Assembly: GCA_014058105.1 (NCBI GenBank)
Contig: JACGCM010001954.1
Location: forward strand, 1,952,827-2,016,826
Direction: 5' to 3'
From: Kingdonia uniflora
Lineage: Eukaryota > Streptophyta > Magnoliopsida > Ranunculales > Circaeasteraceae
Length of the DNA stretch: 64,000 nucleotides
Part shown: positions 1 through 10,560 of the stretch, one piece after another
How the letters are laid out: each line of letters starts with the position of its first letter
Numbering within the stretch: position 1 is the first letter of the stretch
Notes under the pieces: generated by a model
The model's input: the letters and a program-made list of their open reading frames with translations, nothing else
What the model was told of the DNA's origin: nothing
The model's database searches: none
Translations under genes and position numbers: made by a program

Positions 1-460
1 GATGGGATATCAAGGTTTTGATTGAAAATGACAAAGCATGACATGTTTTGGTCGATAAGTAATGAATGCAAACAAGATCATCCCGTAATTGGATAGTGTT
101 TGTCAAAGATATGAATGTTAGTGGTGATGCATACTTGTCAAGTATGTATCAATACTAAGTAAAAGTAAAGATAGTAAAGATGAATGTTTAACATATGTAA
201 TCGAAAGTAAAGATAGTATTATTGGAATCATTTGAAAGCGGTTACAATTGTTATTTGTAGATCATTTTTAGTTGGGCTGTATTCCGTGGATATTCGAGTT
301 GTATTTCATTTTCATTCATTAGCCACTAAGTTCCACTATCGATCTTGTCGCCGACAATATAGGGTCCCTCCAATTTTTATGATAATTTACCAGAATTCTC
401 AGGTCACCAATGCCAAACATTCGCTTTCAAACCTTCTGGTTATAAGCTTTTTCGAGAGTA

Positions 461-1523
461 TCATGGTATCACCGCAAGTTTGCAATGGCTTAGTCTCAGG
501 TCTCGAGTCTCTTCTTCATCTATTATTTTTCTTCGTGCACTTGGTGGATCGAGGTCTGAAGGCATAACTGCTTCAGTACCGAAAGCCATCATGAATGGTG
601 TATAGCTGGTGGATGTTTGAGGAATTGTCTGGTATGCCGATAATATACTAAGAAGCTCATCCACCCATCTGCCTTTTTTCTCGTCGAGACATTTGCAAAA
701 TCACCACTTGATGTTCTTGTTAATGGCTTCAGCTTTTCCATTACCTTGAGGGTAGTATGGTGTCGAAGTAGATAGTTGAATTTTGTATTTATGGACGAAG
801 CTAAGGAATTTGTTGTTGATAAATTGTCTGTCGTTATCTGATCGTATCATTTGCAGACAACCAAATCTGGTTATGATGTGTTCCCAAAGAAATTTAATGT
901 ATTCATTCTCATCTGTGTGACATAGAGGTAATGCTTCGACCCATTTGGTGATGTAGTCCATTGCCACAAGAATGAACTTATTATTTCCCGATGCTGGGTG
1001 GAAAGGTCCAATGATATCTACCCCCTATCTTTTGAATGGCCATAGAACATTGCTAATGTGGAGGTTGAGTGCTAGGCTTTTGATGTATTGAGCGTGGATT
1101 TTGCATTTGCAACACTTTTAAACAAAGTCTTCGCAGTCCTGTCGCATCTTCGGCCAGTATAACCCTTGAGTGAATGCCCAATGTTTGTCCCGAAACATGG
1201 GCTGCACCAATTCCTTCGTAAAGTTCTTTGATATTTCTTTGATCTTGTTTCTGAGAGATGTATTCAATAAGAGGTCCTCCTTCTGTAATGTGATATAAGA
1301 CTTTATTCTGAACTATAAATTGAGGGCATTTTGCTAAGAGTGATCGGGACTTTTCTTTGTTACTTGGGAGGATTTTGGAATTGAGGCATGCATAAAATAA
1401 TCTTCTCCAATCCTCAGCAACGTCGTCTTCAGTAATATTGATTTGCATCGTATAGCTTATATCGAGACTGGAATGTTCAATAACCTCGATGTCCAAAGTT
1501 CTTAATTCACTGTGTTTGAGCAT
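461..1523 (-). pseudogene. Integrase of element A (broken)
   Basis: The integrase inserts the cDNA copy into the genome. The zinc-binding part (about 1053-1523) shows the conserved approach H-E-G/Y-E-G-I followed by a frameshifted Cys pair. The catalytic core (701-967) reads DYITKWVEA, SDNDRQF and YYPQGNGKAEAINK, so the three acidic residues Asp, Asp and Glu are all present. The C-terminal part (461-664) has the typical TPFMMAFGTEAVMP stretch. The three parts are in different frames or separated by stops, so no full protein is made. Unlike elements B and C, this copy keeps the catalytic Glu. Confidence 0.85.
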
Positions 1524-1545
1524 TGTAGCAATGTATGCTAACTCA

Positions 1546-1947
1546 TCAACGTGGCAATTTTTGGCTCGAGGAAGGTAAGAGATTGATACCCGTTTTGAAT
1601 TTGTTCATTTTTTCTTTGACCAGGGCTGCATAATCAGCCATCTTTCCTGATGTCTTGAACGTCTTATTGAAATGGTTGGCGATGAGCAGGAAGTCCACGT
1701 ATACAGCTATTTCTTCCGCCTCAAGTGCTATAGCAAGGTCCAGTCCATAGAAAATAACTTCATATTCTATTTTATTATTTGTGGCATTGAACTTGAGTTT
1801 AATAGCTTTCTCGATGCGATGATTAGAAGGTATAACGAGGATGATGCTGATTCCTGATCCTCGCTGTACGGCAGATCTGTCTGTAAAGAGTTCCCATCCT
1901 GTGCTTTGTGACCATGCGTCTGGTTCTGCAATTGAGTCATCAGTCAA
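1546..1947 (-). pseudogene. Second RNase H-like domain of element A
   Basis: The translation includes GWELFTDRSA, then IEKAIKLKFNATNNKIEYE and a VYVDFLLIANHF segment. This is the pattern of the extra RNase H domain found after the canonical one in Tat-lineage plant retrotransposons, with the acidic residues of T-D, E-Y-E and V-D visible. It lies between the reverse transcriptase/RNase H and the integrase. The reading frame is open for about 130 residues but not joined to its neighbours. Confidence 0.75.
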
Positions 1948-2006
1948 TAATTCTTCGAGTTCTTCTCAATCGGGGTCTTCCACTAGAAAATTTGCTAAAA
2001 AATCAT

Positions 2007-3300
2007 CTACGGCTTGTCCATTGATAGAAATTTGAGGCTCAAAGGAGATATCATATTCGTTGAGGAATACAGACCATTGCTGAACTCTTCAAGACTTTTC
2101 TTTATTAGAGAGGATAAGTTTGAGAAGAAATTTGGTAATAATTTTGATGGGATAAGCGTAGAAATATGGTCGAAGTTTTTTAGAGCTATAAACCAAGGCA
2201 ATTTGTTGATTTTCAGTTGTTGTATATCATTTTCAGCAGGTATGAGAGTTTTGTTGATGAAGTAGATTGGTTTTTCTATACAATCGTTTTCTCGAATAAG
2301 GATAGAGCTAATAGCATCATCGGTGGTCGATAAGTACATTGTTAGCATTTTACCATCAACTGGAGTACTCATTATAGGAGGACGCCCCAAGTATCGTTTA
2401 AGATCTTGGAAAGCCAAACAGTCAGAGGTCCAAATGATTTCTTTGGGCGAATTTTTGGAAAGTGGAGTTGGATTCCCACGAAGAAGGAGGTAAAGAAGCT
2501 TGCATCGATCAGATGACTTGGAGATAAACCTGTGAAGAACTGCAATCTTTCCAGTTAATTATTGTACATCTTTTTTAGTTCGAGGAGATGGCATTGCATG
2601 AGTACTTTAATTTGTGCCGAATCGATTTCGATTCCCCTCTTATAAACCAGGTGTCAAAAATTTACCCGATACGACACCGAATTGACATTTTTTTGGGTTG
2701 AGTTTCATCTAGTAAGTACAAAGGATATCGAAGATAGTTTGGAGGTTGTTGCAATGATCTTCACGCTTCAAGATTTTGCAGATCATATCATCGATGTATG
2801 CTTCCATAATTTTTCCTAAATAATCTTTGAACATTTTTGTAAAAGGCCGTTGGTAAGTGACTCCTGCATTTTTTAATCTAAATGGCATTGCTGTGTAACA
2901 GTAGAGACCTCTTTTAGTGATAAAAGTTGAATTTTCTTGATCCTAGCTGTAATCGGAGGCTGCATCCATCATAGAGAGAAGTTCGTGCCCTACTACAGAG
3001 TCGAGGAGTTGTGGGATCAGTGGGAGAGGAAAGTTATCTTTCGATTTGAACTTGTTGGGTTCTGTAAAATTGACACAAACTCTGATTTTCCCATTATTCT
3101 TTGGGACCGCCACTATGTTAGAAACCTATTTTGGATATTTTGCTTCACGAATAAATCCTACACGAAGGAGTTTATAAATTTCTTCATTTACAGCTTTGCG
3201 AAAGCAGGGAGCTAGATTTCGGTACTTTTGTACAACTATTTTGTTATCTGGAAGGAGATTAAGCTTGTGGTATGCGATAGGGGATCAATGTCTAGTCTTT
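2007..3300 (-). pseudogene. Reverse transcriptase and RNase H of element A (broken)
   Basis: Reading down the minus strand there is an N-terminal part resembling a V-C-V-N-F-T motif (about 3080), then MPFRLKNAGVTYQR (about 2850), then the catalytic YIDDM (about 2790). The connection/RNase H part (2007-2417) carries GRPPIMSTPVDGKMLTMYL and KPIYFINKTL. Several frameshifts and stops separate these pieces. Its job in an active copy is to make cDNA from the element RNA and degrade the template. Confidence 0.8.
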
Positions 3301-3488
3301 TTTGGAAAGATAACGCAAAGATACTGATATATTTTCTTTAAAAGTTGGATCATGGTTTCTTTTTTGTTGTAAGACAGTTTGGAGCCAATAAAGGTGTTAC
3401 GCCCGGGCCCATCAAGTTTAATAGAATATACTACCTTAGTATCATGTTGTTCGAATATGGGGGACGTTTCCTACTGTAGTTGTTATGT

Positions 3489-4088
3489 CTATAGAAGTTT
3501 TGTCATATGAGAGTTGGTTGTGGTATTCACACATATACGTGCAACTACTTGATTTACTTTAATTTCATAGACTCCGCAATTTTTTAAATATCTTAATGCC
3601 TGATGATAAGTCGAAGGTGTTGTTTTGATCGAATGTAGCCAACTTTGCCCTAAGATTCCCAAATATTTAGACTCGACATCGATGACGACGAATTTGATGA
3701 AAGTGGTTTCTGATCCCACTTGAACAGGCAAGGTGATTTCAAGCACATCAATTACTCTTTTGAATTAAACATCAATTACTCTTTTAACTGTAGTGGTGGT
3801 TGTCGAAGCTGTTACTGAGTCTTTAAGATCGAGCACATCAATTACTCTTTTGAATTGAACATCTGTTACGCTTCCGGTATCTATGAGAAGTGTGTGCATA
3901 TAGTCCTGTCCTACTTTGAGCATAATGGCCAGAGGGTCGTTATGAGGGTACTTGAATAAAATATGGTACTGACATTTTGATTTGCTAGAGCTGGGGAAAA
4001 GAATTGTTGATTTATCTGAGGATGTCATTTTGTAAAAAAGATCTAATTTTATTGTCTTGTTTTCTTTTTTTTCCTTTCTCAATTTCAA
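3489..4088 (-). pseudogene. Aspartic protease region of element A with an internal duplication
   Basis: The active-site motif reads LLIDTGSVTD (near 3890), preceded by a P-H-N-D-P-L-A segment. Downstream (3489-3746) comes the conserved ITLPVQVGS ... YLGILGQSWLHSI ... PSTYHQALRY series. A segment of about 30 bases at 3742-3773 recurs at 3832-3863, so the residues F-K-R-V-I-D-V appear twice and the frame is broken between them. The protease normally cleaves the gag-pol polyprotein. Confidence 0.75.
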
Positions 4089-4099
4089 TTATATAAAGA

Positions 4100-5580
4100 T
4101 GGCGAGCCGGCCCTTGTCCTTGTTCTTGTTCAACGTCTTTTCTTTTAGTCTTTTCTTCGAGGATCTTCTGGACGTTGAGTACATAATTGCAAAGTCGTCC
4201 CGCTAGTAGAATACGATGAAAAGTCTTAATAAAAGAGAAACAGTTCTCAGTCTCGTAGCTATACAATTTGTGGTACTGGCATAAGCGTTTGTTGGGTATA
4301 TCAGGAATTGCTTGTGCTTCTCAATATAATTTGTCTCCCTTTCTCATTGATAGGATAGTAGAGAGTATGGTTATCATAGGAGATAAAACTGGGATGGATC
4401 TGTCTGGATTTTCGTCTCTTCATTTAGCATTGTCGGTGTTCCATCCACGTTGCTTTGTTATTCCAGTATTGATTAACTTCTGAGGTGGCGATGAAAATGC
4501 TTTATTGAAATGGATAACTAAGGAGCTCTTCATCTTATCCTTTTTAGATCCTTTTAACTCGATGTCGCTATTAACAACATCAATCATTTCTATCACCATT
4601 CAAGGCTTGTATAAGGTAAGTTCTTCTCGAACTTTGTAGTCGATATGTAGTGCTGAGGCGAATGCTGGAAAGATAATCTTGGGATCCGAATTCCTAATTT
4701 TCCATGTTTTTTGCAAGAAACGTTTTCAAAAACTTGCCAAGGTTTCTTCTGCGCCTTGCTCGAGGAAGAATAATGAATCTACAGTTATTTTTTGCACCTT
4801 AGCATGAGCATAATTCAACTTGAGGAGGCACTACAATTGGCTGAATGTATAGATAGAGCCTTCGGGGATAGTATGGAACCACCTGAGAGGTTCTTCCTTT
4901 AGGCTCATGCTGAATAATCTGCATAGCATATGATCGAGTTTGGAGTACAATCCAACTGCAGCTCTGAAGTGTTAGATGTGGGTGAGAGGGTAAGTGAGGC
5001 CTGTATACTGATTAAGTTTTGGCATGTGGAAATTTTTTAGAATAGGCATGACTTCGAGATGAGGAGAGATGGGATTTATTTTTATTTTATCGAGTGCAAA
5101 CCTTTGGCATGGGATGTCAGAGTTTATAGCTTGAATCCTATTGTTTAGGTCATCCAAGGTGATGAATTATGGTAGATGATTTGGTGCGACTGCAACCTAT
5201 GGATCAAGGTCCCAATCGGTCTCTTATATGTTATCTCACCGGGGGTGGTAGAGTTTTATAACATGTACGTCGATTTCCAAGGGCTGTCGATGTTGAGGAT
5301 GTAAGTCCAAAATGTCAAGAATCCGCCCTGTCTGGATTCCTTGATCTAGATCGAGAAGTTTGCACTCATTCTTCTCTTGGCTGGTTCTCTCATTGGGTCG
5401 CTGTGGAGCGATGATCACTACAGGCCTGAGGAAGTGACGTTTGATGGCCAGTGAGCCAATCTTGAGTTCTTCATAAGTTCTCAATTTCTTTTTAATGTGT
5501 CTGGCTTTGTTGGTCCAAGACTTTTCTCCTTTTTTCTCTTTCAACTTGAAAAGCTTGGGCGTGAATTCGCTGATTTTCAA
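4100..5580 (-). pseudogene. gag of element A (broken)
   Basis: The N-terminal part (5236-5580) is basic and hydrophilic. The next part (4972-5157) holds a segment F-H-M-P-K-L-N-Q-Y-T-G, matching the 'K-F-K-x-P-x-x-x-Y-x-G-T-T-D-P' gag signature of this group. The region near 4180-4260 corresponds to the Cys/His segment before the protease but is degraded. Gag forms the virus-like particle. Stops and frameshifts rule out an intact product. Confidence 0.65.
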
Positions 5581-5757
5581 GCCTCTAGACTTGGTCAGAT
5601 TTCATTTCTTTCTAAAGTTCAATCATTGCGCTGTGTAAATCAACTGTTTTCGGTATCGGGTTGATCTCATGGTTCCTCAGCGTACTGGAGGCACTTCAGA
5701 TATTGATGTTTGTTATCGGACTATCTTAGATCGCAGTGGTAAAGAAAAGTATGGTAT

Positions 5758-5776
5758 TCCCACAGATGGTACCAAT
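5758..5776 (-). other. Primer-binding site of element A
   Basis: On the minus strand, directly after the LTR, the sequence reads TTGGTACCATCTGTGGGAA. It differs little from the matching site of element B (45359-45377). The start resembles the complement of a tRNA-Asp 3' end (TGGCGCCG...). The tRNA assignment is inferred from similarity. Confidence 0.6.
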
Positions 5777-6251
5777 TGTAATAGGGTATTTTCCGGGTGG
5801 ATAATCTTCACCAATACTTTTAGTAATGATGATGCAATAATAAGCTTAAATAAACAAAATTTTACGTGGAAACTCAGTAAAAGCTGAGAAAAACCACGAC
5901 CTCGAGAAGGGTTTTGATGTAAAATCCAATAAGTTGGTAGTTATTACAATTTGTTGCTTGTTAAGAAAGTAAAGATGAATGAATAGTAAAGTTGCGGATC
6001 CCAAAAACTCTTTCTCATCATGTATTTATAGTAGATACAGGCAGTTTAAAAAAATAAAAATAGTTTGCTATTTTGGGGGTAGTGGGCAAACTTTGCGGAT
6101 CTCACAACAGGTCCATTTGACCAAGCATAACGGCTACTTTTAGTAGGTCAAGAATTATGGTCGCAGACGTGGCATCTTCTCGAATGATGGAATGTCTTCG
6201 ACTAAGGTCCATTGGCTTTTATTTGTTGAATCTGAGAAATATGCTACTACA
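5777..6251 (-). repeat. LTR of element A (475 bp)
   Basis: On the + strand it runs from TGTAATAGGG to GCTACTACA. These ends match the LTR ends of element B (TGTAATAG...CACTACA), which is how the borders were set. The partner LTR is outside the window, so age and target duplication cannot be checked. Confidence 0.65.
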
Positions 6252-6597
6252 ATATTATTATCACTAAACCTATACATATGTATCATTTGGGAGATCGTTG
6301 TATTTGTCCATTGTAATATCGTTATAATTGTTGTCGTGCGATTGTGCAGAACTTATAATCTTAGGAATTGGGAACGTGTTGTGTGTATATTGACCAAACG
6401 CTCTCAAACTAAATAATTATATATTTTACATGAGTGTCATACAAATTATGCAAGTTTTCTTACAGGTACAAAATTTTAGATGTCAGTTGTTTAGGGGAAA
6501 TTTTTCCTTAGGATTTTTCCTATGTATATTAGGCTTCTGCCGCGTTAGTCTAATATACTTGTGGCGTGTCGGCTAGTTTACTAATCAGGGCATTACA
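6252..6597 (-). repeat. Fragment of a second gypsy LTR (host of element A)
   Basis: Read on the minus strand from 6597 it begins TGTAATGCCCTGATTAG and continues with CCGACACGCCAC and CTAACGCGGCAGAAGCC, a start typical of plant gypsy LTRs. A short inverted repeat (GTATATTAG at 6526 against CTAATATAC at 6550) lies in it. The fragment ends at the border of element A, which interrupts it, and its right end abuts LINE coding sequence at 6598. Confidence 0.55.
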
Positions 6598-7162
6598 GCC
6601 CATGAGTTTGCAAAGGGATTTGAAAGAAAGAATAGAAATGCTAGAATGTTCTTAAAGATAGATTTGCATGGATAAAGCTTTTGATTATGCTGGCTGGAAT
6701 TATCTTCTGCAAAGTTTGAAAGTCATGAAATTCTTAGACAAATTTGTTAACTGGGTTAGAATTTGTATAACCACTCCAAGATTCAAAGTTGATGTCAATG
6801 GAAAATTGGTTGGATTCTTTTCTAGCTCTAATGGAATAAGGCATGGGGCCTACTTTCCACCTACTTATTGGTTATTGTTATGCATGGCCTCCCTTCTCAG
6901 ATGAACTCAGTTACAGCTTCAAATAGAATTCAACTCACCCCAACCTATATGAAAGATGGCCTCTCCCACCTTGTTTGTAGATGACCTCATCATAGCCCTC
7001 AAAGTTGCAACCTTCTTCGCTAGAAGCTCAATTCATATCATTAACAAGTTCTATTTTAGAACAGGTATAAAGGTTAATGCTCATAAGAGTTATGTTTTCT
7101 TCTCATGTTCTACATCCCAAGAATATATTAAAACTATTACTGAAATCTTAAAATTCAAAATA
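6598..7162 (+). pseudogene. LINE 1 reverse transcriptase, first part
   Basis: An L1-type reverse transcriptase reads AHEFAKGFERKN, FLKIDL, then after a frameshift DKAFDYAGWNYLLQ, ICITTPRFKVDVNGKLVGFF and a degraded G-I-R-H-G motif. Later LFVDDLIIALK holds the catalytic Asp pair. The frame is broken at about 6667 and 6905. The reading stops at the MULE border (7162) and resumes at 14389. The LINE's N-terminal part should lie left of the window. Confidence 0.85.
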
Positions 7163-7392
7163 GTGAAATCTTAACTACAGTCCCACTTATAGAGTGAATA
7201 TTTGCCTTTAGTCCCCAAGTTGTTTAAATATGTAGTTTTGGTCCCCAAATTACCTCTGACCACAGGTCAACCTTCGTTGTACTCAAATTTTGGCATGAAC
7301 TGACTAAACTACCCTCACACGAGTTACACGTAATTTCCTCTAACAGGTGAACAAGTTGTCTTCAGGTCATCTATTCCACAAAACAATCCTCA
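7163..7392 (+). repeat. Left terminal inverted repeat of the MULE
   Basis: It begins GTGAAATCTTAACTACAGTC and runs through GTCCCCAAGTTGTTTAAATA and GTCTTCAGGTCATCT. The reverse complement of 14160-14388 matches it with few differences for about 225 bases. Confidence 0.85.
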
Positions 7393-7559
7393 ACGGTCAT
7401 CTCATTCCCCAAATACCCCAATGGTCATTTCCTTCCCAAATCCCTTTAATTTTTCTAAGTTTTGGTGTTGGTCATCTCCTTTTCAAATACCTCCATTAAA
7501 GCTCTTTTTTTCTCTCTCACGCATATTTCTAAGTTTTGGTGTTGGTTTGTCTTTGTGTC

Positions 7560-8330
7560 TATGGGAGGTGGAAGTAGAGGTAGAAGTGGTGATGGTGGCG
7601 ATGATATAAAAGTAAAATTACTTTATATAACTCTATCTCTCTAATTAATCAAGTATTTTATATAAATTTTAAGAAATCACCATTAAAGCATAAATGTAAG
7701 AAATGGGGACTAAAGATAAATTACAGGATGATTTGTGTCCTATTTGTGATCAAGCTTATCGTGGTATTGGATAACATAAATTGGGACTAAATACTAATTT
7801 ATTGATGATTTATGATTTTTGTCATAGGACGATTTGTGTCCTATCTGTGATCAAGTTTTTCATGGTATTGGGGATTGTTCATGGTTATATAGTATGCGCA
7901 AGAAGTCAAATTACAGTAGAATAATGAAATTCCATGTTTCTAAATCAATAGAGAACCCTGGTAGAAAGTACTTAAAATGCCAATTCCCTATCGGTGGTGC
8001 TTTTCAATAGTTGAGTGGGGCCATTGGGTAATCTTCAAACTCACCAAGCATGAGTTGCTTCTCTTTTAAAGGTGGTTGCTTTGGTTATGAGGAAACTGGG
8101 CACCGGTAGAGAGAATTTCCTTGGAGAACTGTAGTTTGCCCGAAAGGTGGTTGTGGATTCATGAAATTATGTAAATCTACTGCCCAGAGAAGCAAGGGTA
8201 AGAAATTCTTAGTTTGTAAAAATATTCAATACAAATACTTTATGTGGCTAAAGGACTATATACATGAAGAAGAAAAAAAGAATGCAAAATTTGAGACAAT
8301 GATTAATTAAACTGTCAAGGTGTGTGTGAC
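7560..8330 (+). pseudogene. GRF-type zinc-finger protein fragment inside the MULE
   Basis: A first small ORF at 7560 starts M-G-G-G-S-R-G-R-S. After a possible intron, the translation near 7940-8010 reads ENPGRKYLKCQFPIGGAFQ, which is the N-P-G-R-K-F/Y...C...F-Q pattern of GRF zinc fingers. A second similar unit follows (about 8170-8260: S-K-G-K-K-F-L-V-C-K). Stops interrupt it. GRF fingers bind nucleic acid in other proteins. It lies on the strand opposite to the transposase. Confidence 0.5.
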
Positions 8331-8596
8331 TATGGGATTGGATGAATTTTGCAAGGAGTTTAAAGGCAAATCCTCAATGGGATGAGATTGGGAGTTTCTT
8401 GTGATACAAGTTAGGAATATGTGCAATTCTTTTTATACAATTCTACTTATACAAGTTAGTGATCCTGAGTGCACACTCTACACATAACACATACTTAACA
8501 TAACCCCAAACCTTCCCACCTAACCATTATCCCCCCACCTACCAACATTGGGAAACCAGAATCTTCTAAAACCGCTTAAATACCTTTTTTATACGT

Positions 8597-8603
8597 TATA
8601 AAA
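8597..8603 (+). promoter_or_regulatory. TATA box of the acidic ORF
   Basis: TATAAAA lies 88 bp upstream of the ATG at 8685 and is followed by a long CT-rich leader, a common plant 5' UTR composition. Confidence 0.45.
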
Positions 8604-8684
8604 CCAAGCCTTTCCCCATACCTTCTTCAAAAGATAAGTATTTCTTCTCTTCTTTTTTCTTTTCTTCTCTTTAAAGCCTTAAAA

Positions 8685-8933
8685 ATGCCTCTTTTATCTA
8701 CAACTGAGAGTGACTATTCTTCTGAAGAAGAGTACATTGGATTTGCTGAATGTTATGGTTCATCCTCCAACAGTGAGGCTAGCTGGATAGAGGAGGAGGA
8801 GAGTGAGTATGGGTGGATAGACGAGGAAGAAGAAGAGACAGATGAGGAAGATAAAGAAAGCACAGATGAGGTAGAAGAAGAAGAGATAGACGAGGGAGAA
8901 GAAGAGGAAAAGATTAATGAAAATGGAACATAA
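8685..8933 (+). CDS. Small highly acidic protein (82 aa), function unknown
   Basis: The ORF is uninterrupted, which stands out in this decayed element. After a Ser-rich start (residues 1-32) it is dominated by Glu and Asp from about residue 33 to the end, with Trp residues in repeated S-W-I-E-E-E and G-W-I-D-E-E-E motifs. There is no signal peptide or membrane segment. A TATA box and CT-rich leader precede it. It sits inside the MULE on the strand opposite to the transposase, next to the GRF fragment. Low-complexity acidic ORFs can arise by chance from GA-rich DNA, so expression is not certain. I do not recognise the family. Confidence 0.4.
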   Translation: MPLLSTTESDYSSEEEYIGFAECYGSSSNSEASWIEEEESEYGWIDEEEEETDEEDKESTDEVEEEEIDEGEEEEKINENGT

Positions 8934-9159
8934 GAAAAAGGTGAAGATTTTGTTTGTGTCTGTGGGTATTGCTTTGTTTTCTAAGTTCTCTTTTGGGATC
9001 CCTTCTCTTTTTGGGATGTAGAGATGTTTTTGCTTTTTGTTTGGGATCCTAGAAAATGTTTTTGTTTTTGTTTAGGTTCTCTTTCAGTGTTTGTATTGTG
9101 GTGATGGCAATTGTTTTGTTAATCAATGAAAATACAATTTCCTTTCTAGATATTTCTTT

Positions 9160-9520
9160 ATATTATGGAACTGCCATTTTTTGTATTGTGGAACTGCCTT
9201 TCTTTTATTTGTTTTGTGGAACTGCCATTTTTAGCATTGTGGAACCGTTATTGCCATTTTTTGCCTTTTCCCTTATTTGTATTGTGGCAATTTTGTACAA
9301 AAAATGGGTACCAGCACATTTTAAATCACTGAGTACTTACACATTTTAGACTACTGTGACATTCTGCACATTTTAGTTTGACTGTGTGAGTACCTTCTAC
9401 GTATTTTAGACCAGTCAGAGCTTTCCCCATACCCTCTACACATTTCAGACTAATCAGACCTTTCCCCATACCTTCTGCATATTTCAGACCAGTCAGACCA
9501 CTGTGAGACATCAACAATAG
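9160..9520. repeat. Short tandem repeats within the MULE
   Basis: Two repeat groups lie here: a TTGTGGAACTGCC-like unit recurring at about 9165-9245, and a unit with CAGACC...TTTCCCCATACC at about 9360-9500. No gene is seen between 8934 and 9780. Confidence 0.5.
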
Positions 9521-9829
9521 TATTCATGAAAAACAATCACAAGCATGTAATATAGTGAGTACCTGTTATGTTACAAAATAGACAAACAAGAAACATTCAT
9601 GAAAAAACTACAAAATCAAATTGAGTACATGTTAACATTCATGAAAGAAACATTTAGTTAATAGAGTACCTGTTAACATTTTCAGTCTAACAAACAACAA
9701 ACATTTTCAGTCTACATAGCTAAACAAATGTACTTTTCAACATGCAGTTAAATGTTTCTAAATTAAGTCACAATGTTACACTTTCCAATTCATGCCAGAA
9801 GATTGATGCCTTTCTTGTAAGGGTTAAAG

Positions 9830-10560
9830 CTTGGGTCATGAGCTTGTTGTGTTGATGCCCTAGTTTTCCTTGGGGCTTGAGCTTACTATGTTGATACCCT
9901 AGTTTGCCTTTGAGTTTGAGTTGCTTAAGACTGCCTTTGGGCTTGACTTGCTTGACTCTGCCTTGGGGCTTGAGTAGCTTGAGACTGCCTTTGGGCATGA
10001 CTTGCTTGATTCAGCCTTGGGGCTTAAATAGCTTGAGAGTGCCTTTGGGCTTAACCTGCTTGATTCTGCCTTGGGGCTTGAGTAACTCGAGACTGCCTTT
10101 GGGCTTAACTTGCTCTAGTTTACCTTAGGGCTTCAGTAGCCTGAGACTGCCTTTGGGCTTAACTTTCTCTAGTTTGCCTTGAGGCTTCAGTAGCTTGAGA
10201 CTGGCTTTGAGCTTGACTTGCCCAAATTTTCCCTGGGGTTGTAGTAGCTTAAGACTGCCATTGGGCTTGACTTGCTCTAGTTTACCTTGGCACATCATTA
10301 GCTTAAGACTTCCATTGGGCTTTACTTGCTCTAGTTTACCTTGGGGCATCAGTAGCTTAAGATTTTCATTGGGCTTGACTTGCTCTAGTTTTCCTTGGGG
10401 CATCAGTAGCTTGAGTTTGCCTTGATTGACTTTGCCTTAGGCCTAGAATAGCTTGAATTTGGCTTTAAGTTTGCCTTGATTGTGTTTGCCTTAGGGCTTG
10501 AACTTGTTACGTTGATGCCCTAGTTTTCCTTGGGGGTTGACTTGCTTGAGTTGGCCTTGG
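9830..10560 (-). repeat. 60-bp tandem repeats coding a Q/R/S-rich transposase tail
   Basis: About a dozen units of roughly 60 bp follow the zinc-knuckle of the transposase. Read in the transposase frame each gives about 20 residues of the type ATEAPRQTRASQAQRQS, interrupted by stops that look like CAG-to-TAG changes. In a neighbouring minus-strand frame the same units read PQGKLEQVKPNGSLKLL. The repeat looks like an expanded low-complexity C-terminal tail. Confidence 0.6.

Larger units (their letters stand above)
1..6251 (-). mobile_element. Element A: Tat-like Ty3/gypsy retrotransposon, left end outside the window
   Basis: Reading leftwards on the minus strand the order is LTR, primer-binding site, gag, protease, reverse transcriptase, RNase H, a second RNase H-like domain and integrase. 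That order is Ty3/gypsy, and the second RNase H is typical of the plant Tat group (Ogre, Retand, Tat). Only the upstream LTR (5777-6251) is in the window. The other LTR, and any antisense gene region, lie left of position 1. All domains are broken by stops or frameshifts. Bases 1-460 follow the integrase and hold no coding region I can support. The element sits inside an older gypsy LTR (6252-6597). Confidence 0.85.

Noticed and set aside
232..567. 111-residue + strand frame near the left edge
   Set aside because: It overlaps the integrase C-terminal part of element A on the opposite strand and has no domain.
1..6000. Plant pararetrovirus or endogenous virus
   Set aside because: The order protease-RT-RNase H-RNase H-integrase with LTR and primer site is that of a Ty3/gypsy retrotransposon; no movement or coat protein is seen.
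10195..10425. Leu/Ser-rich + strand frame over the 60-bp repeats
   Set aside because: It is the complement of the transposase tail repeats; the periodicity alone keeps it open.
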